Origin: Pseudomonadales bacterium
GTDB lineage: Bacteria; Pseudomonadota; Gammaproteobacteria; Pseudomonadales; DT-91
Direction of reading: 5' to 3'
DNA length: 15,350 nucleotides
NCBI GenBank assembly: GCA_013215025.1
Contig: JABSRR010000007.1
Location: forward strand, 3,623-18,972
Position numbers and translations under genes: made by a program. Shown one piece after another: positions 7,116 through 13,348 of this stretch (within the stretch, counting starts at the first letter, position 1; every line of letters begins with the position of its first letter). The notes under the pieces are model-generated. The model was not told the DNA's origin, made no database searches, and saw only the letters and a list, made by a program, of their open reading frames with translations.

Positions 7116-8237
7116 ATGCGCAAAACCTGTCTAGCCTTCTTATTTTACTTCATATACCCATCCAGCTTTGCTGCTGAAGCTCGCCTTGTAGCAGAGGGCT
7201 GGCAGCAACCCTGGGGGCTTAGTTTTGTTGATAATCAACGCTTGTTGATCAGTGAAAAAGCTGGCGCGATACACTTATACGATCTTCAGTCCCAACAGCG
7301 TCAAAAGTTAAGCCTTGTATCCTCGCTGTTTACTCGAGGACAAGGTGGCTTGTTAGACATTGCGATTGCACCCACCCAAAACATGAACGACCAAGCTACT
7401 GGTGCAGTTTCCATCCACACGCAAAAAGATGTCTTCATAAGCTATAGCAAAGCAATCGGCGATGGCGGTGCGACCACATTAGCTAAAGCCCAGTTACGCC
7501 TTGCGCCAAGCCCTAACCTAGGTCCATGGCAAGAGCTACTCGTGAGTGACGTTCATAGTGACTCTGGTCGACATTTTGGCAGCAGAATCAGTTTCGACCA
7601 GAGTCATGTGTATTTCAGTATTGGCGACAGAGGCAATCGCGCACTGGCTCAACAGGCGGATAATTTAGCCGGTGTTATTGTGCGTCTTCATCGTGATGGC
7701 AGTATTCCCAATGACAATCCCCTGATGAATGATAAGCAGGCGCGCAAAGAAATCTTCAGCCTAGGTCATCGCAACCCACAGGGATTATTCTTTGACCCCG
7801 AACGGCAAATGCTATTCAGTAATGAGCACGGGCCCAGAGGTGGCGATGAGATTAATATCGTTTATCCCGGAGAAAATTACGGCTGGCCCATCCTATCGCA
7901 TGGTAAAGAATACTGGGGGCCAATTGCCGTCGGTGAAGCAACCGAGCGCGCTGGCTTCGTATCGCCAATATGGGTCTATACACCATCAATTGCGATCAGC
8001 AGTCTGATGGTCTATCGCGGTGATCAATACCCTAACTGGCAGGGTGATCTATTCAGTACAGCGCTGAAACTTTCCGGCATTTATCGAGTAAAGTTGGATG
8101 CAAAACATTCTGTCATCGAGCATCAACATTTATTAGCCGACATCAGAGAGCGTATTCGCGCTATTCAAAGCAATCCTGCTGGCGAAATATTCTTTATCAC
8201 GGATAGTGGCAAACTGTTTCAGCTTATATCTGACTAG
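7116..8237 (+). CDS. PQQ-dependent aldose sugar dehydrogenase-like protein, exported
   Basis: This 373-residue protein has a signal peptide (about 1-20, LAFLFYFIYPSSFAAEA). It then shows the soluble quinoprotein glucose dehydrogenase/YliI beta-propeller pattern: WQQPWGLSF near the mature start, GQGGLLDIAIAP, GRHFGSRI with H153 in the expected catalytic-base position, GDRGNRA (about 170-176), GHRNPQGLFFD (about 217-227), NEHGPRGGDEIN (236-247) and NYGWPILSHGKEY. Members oxidise aldose sugars in the periplasm using PQQ and calcium. No PQQ biosynthesis gene is visible here, so the holoenzyme depends on genes elsewhere or on external PQQ. Length is normal for the family. The start has no strong Shine-Dalgarno (only AAGTGA about 12 bases upstream), but the signal peptide supports it. 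It is divergent from mrp, with 75 bases between starts. The physiological substrate cannot be told. Confidence 0.88.
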   Translation: MRKTCLAFLFYFIYPSSFAAEARLVAEGWQQPWGLSFVDNQRLLISEKAGAIHLYDLQSQQRQKLSLVSSLFTRGQGGLLDIAIAPTQNMNDQATGAVSIHTQKDVFISYSKAIGDGGATTLAKAQLRLAPSPNLGPWQELLVSDVHSDSGRHFGSRISFDQSHVYFSIGDRGNRALAQQADNLAGVIVRLHRDGSIPNDNPLMNDKQARKEIFSLGHRNPQGLFFDPERQMLFSNEHGPRGGDEINIVYPGENYGWPILSHGKEYWGPIAVGEATERAGFVSPIWVYTPSIAISSLMVYRGDQYPNWQGDLFSTALKLSGIYRVKLDAKHSVIEHQHLLADIRERIRAIQSNPAGEIFFITDSGKLFQLISD

Positions 8238-8316
8238 TACCTGACTAATATCTGAATAAGCCACGCTGAGACAGATTGATCACTGGCTTGAGAGAGTTAA
8301 GCAAAGATAAAGTCAG

Positions 8317-8345
8317 TAGAGAATCTCGCGAAAAATCGCTATTAT
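8317..8345 (+). promoter_or_regulatory. Possible sigma70 promoter of metG
   Basis: TAGAGA (8317-8322, four of six matches to TTGACA) and TATTAT (8340-8345, five of six to TATAAT) are separated by 17 bases. Transcription would begin near 8352, leaving a leader of only about 20 bases before ATG 8371, and no Shine-Dalgarno is visible there. The rest of the 133-base gap before metG shows no strong terminator. Confidence 0.35.
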
Positions 8346-8370
8346 AGCCAGCTTTATTCAGCTATTTATA

Positions 8371-10434
8371 ATGCCTCCCATGCGAAAAATTCTTGTTACC
8401 AGCGCGCTGCCTTATGCCAATGGCTCGCTGCATCTTGGCCATATTCTTGAAGCTATTCAAACCGACATTTGGGTGCGTTTTCAAAAATCGCGCGGCAACC
8501 AATGTCATTATGTTTGCGCCGACGATGCGCACGGTACAGCAATTATGCTCAAGGCCGAACAACAAGGCATTTCTGCTGAAGCGCAAATTGCTGCGGTGCA
8601 AGCCGAGCATGAACGGGATTTCGCAGGATTTTTAATTAATTTTGATCATTATGGCTCAACCCATTGTGACGAAAATCAGCAATTTGCCAGCGACATCTAC
8701 CGAAAACTTCGAGCCAACGGGCATATTAAAACTCGCTCTATCAAACAGCTCTATGACCCAGAAAAGGGGCTTTTTCTAGCCGATCGTTTTATTAAAGGCA
8801 GCTGCCCAAAATGCAAAGCCGAAGATCAGTATGGCGATAATTGTGAAGTCTGTGGCTCTACTTATTCAGCGGCCGAGCTAATTAATCCATACTCGACCAT
8901 TTCTGGTGCCACGCCGATTGAAAAAGAATCTGAGCACTATTTCTTTGATCTACCGGCTTTTTCAGAGTTCCTTCAACAATGGACACGCTCTGGCACCTTG
9001 CAAGAGCAAGTCGCCAATAAACTAGCCGAATGGATTGAGGGTGGCTTACAACAATGGGATATTTCGCGAGACGCCCCCTACTTTGGCTTTGAAATCCCCG
9101 ATGCGCCGGGCAAATATTTTTACGTATGGCTGGATGCACCCATTGGCTATATGGCTGCCGCCAAGCAATGTTTTGACCGCCAAGGCATCGACTTTGATGC
9201 TTATTGGCATAAAGATGCAAGCACCGAGCTGTATCACTTTATTGGTAAGGACATTATTAATTTTCATGCGCTATTTTGGCCAGCAATGCTGCACTCGGCC
9301 GAGTTAAGAACGCCTACTGGCGTATTTGCGCATGGTTTTTTGACCGTAGACGGTCAAAAAATGTCTAAATCGCGCGGCACATTTATTAACGCCAGTAGCT
9401 ATCTTGAGCATCTTCAGCCGGAATACTTGCGTTACTATTTCGCCTGTAAGCTCGGCAATCAAGTGGATGATCTAGACCTCAACTTGGCAGACTTTGTGAG
9501 TCGCGTTAATAGTGATCTCGTGAATAAATTGGTCAATATCGCCAGCCGCTGCGCTAAATTTATCAATAAATCGCATCAAGGCATGCTATCGGCAACACTT
9601 GACCAACCAGAGCTATGGCAGCAAGCAGTAAATCAATCCAGTGCGATAGCCGAGCTTTATGAAAAGCGCGAATATGCCAAGGCAATGCGCAGCATTATGG
9701 CCATCGCCGACGATGCTAATCGCTATATTGACGAACAAGCTCCTTGGGTACTTGCCAAACAAGACGATCAAGCCGCTAAGGTGCAAAGTATTTGCAGCAT
9801 GGGGATTAACTTATTCCGACTATTGTGCATCTATTTACAGCCAGTATTACCGCAGTTACGCACACAGGCAGCAAGCTTTCTTAATGATCCTCTAGAGTGG
9901 CACCATGATGATATTCAACCGCTACTCGCCCATGAAATAGAATCGTTTAAGCCAATGATGAAACGGGTTGACATGAAACAAGTCGAAGCCCTGGTTTCAG
10001 CTAATCAAACACAGACTTCAACAAGCGCAGCTAAGAACAACAGCAGTAATAAAGCTGCAACGAAACCGTCAAAGAAAGCTCCAACAGCAGATGATAAAAT
10101 TGCCGATGAGATCAGTTTTGACAGCTTTGCAAAAGTTGATTTGAGGGTGGCTAAAATTGTTGATGCCTGCGCCGTTGAAGGTGCCGATAAATTGTTACAA
10201 CTCAGTCTCGATCTGGGCGAACATGGCACTCGTCAGGTCTTTTCTGGTATCAAGTCGGCTTACACAGCCGAACAATTGATCGGACAATTGACCGTAGTTG
10301 TGGCAAACCTAGCCCCGCGTAAAATGAAATTTGGCCTCAGCGAAGGTATGGTGCTTGCTGCGGGTCCAGGTGGTAAAGAGATCTGGTTACTCGAACCTCA
10401 CGCTGGTGCAAGCCCTGGCATGCGCATTATGTAA
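8371..10434 (+). CDS. metG: Methionyl-tRNA synthetase
   Basis: MetG charges initiator and elongator tRNA-Met with methionine in the cytosol, using ATP. The 687-residue product is very close in layout to the E. coli enzyme (677). It has the class I HIGH-type motif HLGH (21-24), the zinc knuckle CPKC (145-148) with CEVC (158-161), WISRD-type [15 protein letters not shown], the tRNA/methionine pocket phrase [14 protein letters not shown], and KMSKS (330-334). An anticodon-binding helical domain follows. A Ser/Thr/Lys/Ala-rich linker (about 549-578) leads to the C-terminal Trbp111/EMAP-like tRNA-binding domain (about 581-687, [14 protein letters not shown] to SEGMVLAAG), which in E. coli promotes dimerisation. 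The start could be ATG 8371 or ATG 8380; the latter gives [15 protein letters not shown] and differs by only three residues. Neither has a clear Shine-Dalgarno. No fault is seen in the catalytic motifs. Confidence 0.98.
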   Translation: MPPMRKILVTSALPYANGSLHLGHILEAIQTDIWVRFQKSRGNQCHYVCADDAHGTAIMLKAEQQGISAEAQIAAVQAEHERDFAGFLINFDHYGSTHCDENQQFASDIYRKLRANGHIKTRSIKQLYDPEKGLFLADRFIKGSCPKCKAEDQYGDNCEVCGSTYSAAELINPYSTISGATPIEKESEHYFFDLPAFSEFLQQWTRSGTLQEQVANKLAEWIEGGLQQWDISRDAPYFGFEIPDAPGKYFYVWLDAPIGYMAAAKQCFDRQGIDFDAYWHKDASTELYHFIGKDIINFHALFWPAMLHSAELRTPTGVFAHGFLTVDGQKMSKSRGTFINASSYLEHLQPEYLRYYFACKLGNQVDDLDLNLADFVSRVNSDLVNKLVNIASRCAKFINKSHQGMLSATLDQPELWQQAVNQSSAIAELYEKREYAKAMRSIMAIADDANRYIDEQAPWVLAKQDDQAAKVQSICSMGINLFRLLCIYLQPVLPQLRTQAASFLNDPLEWHHDDIQPLLAHEIESFKPMMKRVDMKQVEALVSANQTQTSTSAAKNNSSNKAATKPSKKAPTADDKIADEISFDSFAKVDLRVAKIVDACAVEGADKLLQLSLDLGEHGTRQVFSGIKSAYTAEQLIGQLTVVVANLAPRKMKFGLSEGMVLAAGPGGKEIWLLEPHAGASPGMRIM

Positions 10435-10457
10435 AAATATTCTCTAACGATATTTTT
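10433..10457 (+). terminator. Weak AT-only hairpin at the end of metG
   Basis: AAAAATAT (10433-10440) and ATATTTTT (10450-10457) form a perfect 8-bp inverted repeat with a 9-base loop, overlapping the metG stop codon and ending in a run of T. The stem has no GC pair, so termination would be weak. It may instead act as a 3'-end stabiliser. Confidence 0.35.
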
Positions 10458-10552
10458 AATGCCGATTTAGTTTTAACAAAACAGCACAGCAGTATGTTAT
10501 CTGACTAGTATGAATGCAGACCTTGAATTAACGAGTAAATCAAGGAGCATCC

Positions 10553-11935
10553 ATGCTAGCAATGACTTATCAGCAAGATTGGCTCTTTATAAAACACGCC
10601 AATTATTATCCGCTTACCATCGTCTACTGCCTATGTTTTTTACTGTCAGGCTGCGGCCTCAGTGATCTCACCAGCGCGAGCAGCGCAAAACCTACACAAC
10701 AGAGTAATGCCACGCAAGATGAACCGCCGCGCTTAGTCGCACCGATTCAACTGCCTAGCTCAGATTTTATCGATGCAAACGGTCAGCAAACTTCATTGAG
10801 CCAGCAAATAGCCGATTGCAGTTTCTTAAATAACCGCAGCCAAGCCTGCGATTTAGCGCAGTTACATTTTATTGGCAAGCAAAACTCCTCACCTGAGCTG
10901 GCCAACATAATGCAACGGCTGATCGTCTCTGACCGTTGGATGGCGCAACGCTTTGCGGCAATGCTTGAACGTCTTCCAGGCTCAGCGCAAGCCGATATGT
11001 TTCGATTATTTGCCAGCGTGACAGCGATTATCATTCATAGGGACATCAACCCTGCATTCTTCTGGCCTGCTACAGGCGCTATATATTTAAACCCTTATGT
11101 GTTTTGGCAAACACCGGAGGAGTTCGCCAGCTTAGGTCGTGGCAGTGACCCCAGAGCCGCATTCAGCAATAATGTTAACTACTTGACTCTGAGCCGCTAT
11201 TTTAAAGGCAGTGACCCAGCCTGGGCGAATAACCAGCGTAGTGACGATAATATTATGCATGCTCTGTCGGCGCTGTTATTTCATGAACTTGCACATGCCA
11301 GCGATCAATTTCCATTAGCCGCAATTCAGCAAGCAAGCTTGAGCGCAAGCCCACTGAGTCTGCAAGCACAGATTCATTCAACCAGCAGCAAGCTTGATCA
11401 GCAGTATCCTCTGCTCAGTGAGACATTGAAACAACTGGCTGGTGTGTTATTTGCTGGCCAAGCCGTGAGTTTCGAACTGAATCAGCTGAGCGCAGCAGAG
11501 GTAGCTGATATATTTGAAACGGATGGCAGTGGAAGCAACAATGGCGCTAGCGATGATTATGCCTACCTGCAATATGAAAACGGGCTGCATTACGAAGACA
11601 CTGCGATGCTATTTGAAGAAGTCATGATGAAAATTCATTTTAATATTGATCGCGAAATTGCTTTCGCAACCCCGCTTACCTCATTCCCTCAAAATTGCCA
11701 AGACTTGCAAATAGATTGGGCGAGAGCTAATCGCATTTTAGACAGCAATGTTCTGCCAAGAGCACGCTTTGTAGTTAATCAACTGTTGCCCGAGCATAGC
11801 CATCAGCTATTTTTTGATGCACCGCCTTTGGCAAGCGAACAAAAGATCTGCCAAAGCGATTCTAGCAGCAAACAAGCTGGCCCAGAAAATAGCCTGCTTG
11901 CAACTAAGATTCACCGACATGCACATATAAACTAA
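10553..11935 (+). CDS. Putative lipoprotein with HExxH zinc-protease motif
   Basis: I do not recognise this 460-residue protein as a named family. The start is ATG 10553, with a strong AAGGAG at 10542-10547 and 5-base spacing; the next ATG (10562) is worse placed. The N-terminus is a lipoprotein signal: hydrophobic LTIVYCLCFL followed by the lipobox LSGC, so Cys34 should be lipidated. The +2 residue is Gly, so outer-membrane sorting is plausible. A Gln/Ser/Thr-rich tether follows. The central part holds LLFHELAHASDQF with HELAH at 244-248, the zincin signature. A later helix YEDTAMLFEEVMMKIHF (E348, E355 and E356) could supply the third zinc ligand, although the gap of about 100 residues is long. 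A possible promoter, TTAACA (10473-10478) and TGTTAT (10495-10500), is weak. It lies between metG and rsxA on the same strand. A surface or periplasmic zinc metallopeptidase is inferred; no substrate can be named. Confidence 0.8.
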   Translation: MLAMTYQQDWLFIKHANYYPLTIVYCLCFLLSGCGLSDLTSASSAKPTQQSNATQDEPPRLVAPIQLPSSDFIDANGQQTSLSQQIADCSFLNNRSQACDLAQLHFIGKQNSSPELANIMQRLIVSDRWMAQRFAAMLERLPGSAQADMFRLFASVTAIIIHRDINPAFFWPATGAIYLNPYVFWQTPEEFASLGRGSDPRAAFSNNVNYLTLSRYFKGSDPAWANNQRSDDNIMHALSALLFHELAHASDQFPLAAIQQASLSASPLSLQAQIHSTSSKLDQQYPLLSETLKQLAGVLFAGQAVSFELNQLSAAEVADIFETDGSGSNNGASDDYAYLQYENGLHYEDTAMLFEEVMMKIHFNIDREIAFATPLTSFPQNCQDLQIDWARANRILDSNVLPRARFVVNQLLPEHSHQLFFDAPPLASEQKICQSDSSSKQAGPENSLLATKIHRHAHIN

Positions 11936-12044
11936 CCGTGTCATAAACCAATAAATCGATGATAGTTTAATTATTAATTCATTTTACAAATAATAGTTAT
12001 CGAAAAAAAGCCCGCAATCGGTTTAACTGTTAAGGCTTTGTTAA

Positions 12045-12073
12045 TTGATTGCAGCGTACTATTTCTCTACAAT
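12045..12073 (+). promoter_or_regulatory. Probable sigma70 promoter of the rsx operon
   Basis: TTGATT (12045-12050, four of six to TTGACA) and TACAAT (12068-12073, five of six to TATAAT) are exactly 17 bases apart. Transcription would begin near 12080, leaving a leader of about 32 bases that carries GGGAG before the TTG start of rsxA. This is the best promoter match in the window. No operator was recognised in the AT-rich DNA upstream (11940-12000). Confidence 0.6.
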
Positions 12074-12099
12074 GCGCCTACTTTATCGTACAAGCGTTC

Positions 12100-12104
12100 G
12101 GGAG
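12100..12104 (+). promoter_or_regulatory. Shine-Dalgarno that fixes the rsxA start
   Basis: GGGAG stands 7 bases upstream of TTG 12112. The longer open frame from TTG 12049 has no comparable site and would begin upstream of the predicted -10 box, so this site decides the start in favour of 12112. Confidence 0.7.
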
Positions 12105-12111
12105 ACATATT

Positions 12112-12693
12112 TTGCAGGAACTGGGCTTTTTGTTCATCAGCGCCGTGTTGGTTAACAACTTCGTGTTGGTCCAGTTTTTGGGCCTATGCCCGTTTATGGG
12201 TGTCTCTAGCAAACTGGAAACGGCGATTGGCATGTCAGCAGCGACCACCTTCGTGCTGACTATCGCTTCGGTCTGCTCATACCTGACTAATACATTTATC
12301 TTAGCCCCGCTGGGTCTAGAATATTTACAAACCATTTCCTTTATCCTAGTGATTGCGGTGGTCGTGCAATTCACCGAAATGGTCGTGCATAAAACCTCGC
12401 CCCTACTACACCGCGTACTGGGTGTTTTTTTACCGCTAATTACCACCAACTGTGCGGTACTTGGGGTGGCCTTATTGAACGTCAATAAAGAATATAATTT
12501 CATCGAATCCTTAATTTTTGGCTTTGGTGCAGCGGTAGGCTTCTCCTTGGTATTGGTGTTATTCGCAGCCATGCGCGAACGTCTCGCGGTAGCTGATGTG
12601 CCTACGCCTTTTCAAGGCGCAGCGATTGGTATGATTACCGCAGGATTGATGTCATTGGCCTTTATGGGCTTTGCTGGCTTAGTGCAGCTATAA
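12112..12693 (+). CDS. rsxA: Electron transport complex subunit RsxA/RnfA
   Basis: RsxA/RnfA is an inner-membrane subunit of the Rsx/Rnf complex, which moves electrons between NADH and ferredoxin coupled to ion translocation, or in E. coli keeps SoxR reduced. Read from TTG 12112 the product is 193 residues, the same as E. coli RsxA. It shows family signatures throughout: [66 protein letters not shown] and LMSLAFMGF. About six hydrophobic helices span the protein. The conserved Cys residues in LGLCPFMG and TTNCAV correspond to those thought to hold an Fe-S cluster within the membrane. The frame extends upstream to 12049, but those extra residues (beginning [11 protein letters not shown]) do not match the family and lie ahead of the promoter and Shine-Dalgarno. 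It is the first rsx gene; rsxB follows after 22 bases. Confidence 0.96.
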   Translation: MQELGFLFISAVLVNNFVLVQFLGLCPFMGVSSKLETAIGMSAATTFVLTIASVCSYLTNTFILAPLGLEYLQTISFILVIAVVVQFTEMVVHKTSPLLHRVLGVFLPLITTNCAVLGVALLNVNKEYNFIESLIFGFGAAVGFSLVLVLFAAMRERLAVADVPTPFQGAAIGMITAGLMSLAFMGFAGLVQL

Positions 12694-12715
12694 ACCATTG
12701 TATAAGAATAATTAA

Positions 12716-13312
12716 ATGCTTGAGTTTTTCATTAACAACCCATTAATTGCGGCCATTGTAGCGTTAGGTGTTTTATCATTGGCCTTTGGTGCATTGCTGG
12801 GCTTTGCTTCGGTAAAATTCAAAGTCGAAGGCAATCCAGTCGTTGACCAAGTCAATAACTTACTGCCACAAACACAGTGTGGTCAATGTGGCTACCCTGG
12901 CTGCAAGCCCTATGCTGAGGCCATTGCCGAGGGAGAAGAAATTAATCGCTGCCCACCAGGCGGTGAGGCTACAGTACAAGCGCTCGCTGACTTACTTGAT
13001 GTTGAAGCAAAACCTTTAGACGCCGAAGAGCGTCCACCTGCGTATGCATACATACGAGAAGATGAATGTATCGGCTGTACGAAATGTATTCAGGCCTGTC
13101 CGATGGATGCAATCTTAGGTGCCGCTAAACAAATGCATACTGTGATTACCAGTGAATGTACCGGCTGCGACCTTTGTGTTGAACCCTGTCCGGTGGATTG
13201 TATTGATATGCTTCCGATCGAAACCACCATGCAAACGTGGAGCTGGGCATTACCGCAAAGCCCCGACCAACGATTTGCCGATAGCAATATTATTGCCAGC
13301 GACGCAAGCTAG
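12716..13312 (+). CDS. rsxB: Electron transport complex iron-sulfur subunit RsxB/RnfB
   Basis: This 198-residue protein (E. coli 192) is the ferredoxin-like subunit of the Rsx/Rnf complex. A single N-terminal membrane helix (about 8-30) is followed by the 4Fe-4S domain with C55, C58, C63 and C79 ([15 protein letters not shown] and NRCPPGG). Two bacterial ferredoxin motifs come next: [12 protein letters not shown] (C118, C121, C124, C128) and [12 protein letters not shown] (C148, C151, C154, C158). All cluster ligands are present, so three 4Fe-4S clusters are expected, facing the cytoplasm. The C-terminal end (SNIIASDAS) is unlike the E. coli end and shares IIASD with the start of RsxC. The start ATG 12716 has only a weak purine stretch upstream; coupling to rsxA is likely. 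It ends 15 bases before rsxC. Confidence 0.97.
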   Translation: MLEFFINNPLIAAIVALGVLSLAFGALLGFASVKFKVEGNPVVDQVNNLLPQTQCGQCGYPGCKPYAEAIAEGEEINRCPPGGEATVQALADLLDVEAKPLDAEERPPAYAYIREDECIGCTKCIQACPMDAILGAAKQMHTVITSECTGCDLCVEPCPVDCIDMLPIETTMQTWSWALPQSPDQRFADSNIIASDAS

Positions 13313-13348
13313 CGGAGGTGCTCTAGCATGACGATTATTGCCAGCGAC
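13289..13348 (+). repeat. 15-bp direct repeat bridging rsxB stop and rsxC start
   Basis: ATTATTGCCAGCGAC occurs at 13289-13303, in the last codons of rsxB, and again at 13334-13348, at codons 3-7 of rsxC. Both copies are in frame and encode IIASD. The offset is 45 bases, a multiple of three. The rsxB stop, the rsxC Shine-Dalgarno and the rsxC ATG all lie between or within the copies. Confidence 0.9.
13314..13320 (+). promoter_or_regulatory. Strong Shine-Dalgarno of rsxC
   Basis: GGAGGTG lies directly after the rsxB stop and 7 bases before ATG 13328. It is an almost complete anti-16S match and settles the rsxC start, even though it gives a longer N-terminus than E. coli RsxC. Confidence 0.85.

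Noticed and set aside
8227..10510. The 13-mer TATCTGACTAGTA occurs at 8227-8239 and 10498-10510, flanking metG like target-site duplications.
   Set aside because: One or two 13-base matches are expected by chance in a window this size, there are no inverted ends or transposase, and metG is a native housekeeping gene.
12007..12039. AAAGCC and GGCTTT pairing upstream of rsxA, a possible terminator of the lipoprotein gene.
   Set aside because: A 6-bp stem with a 21-base loop and no T tract after it is too weak to call.
12078..12572. A 164-codon open frame on the minus strand.
   Set aside because: It lies opposite rsxA, whose protein matches its family along its full length; the antisense frame has low-complexity composition and no start signal.
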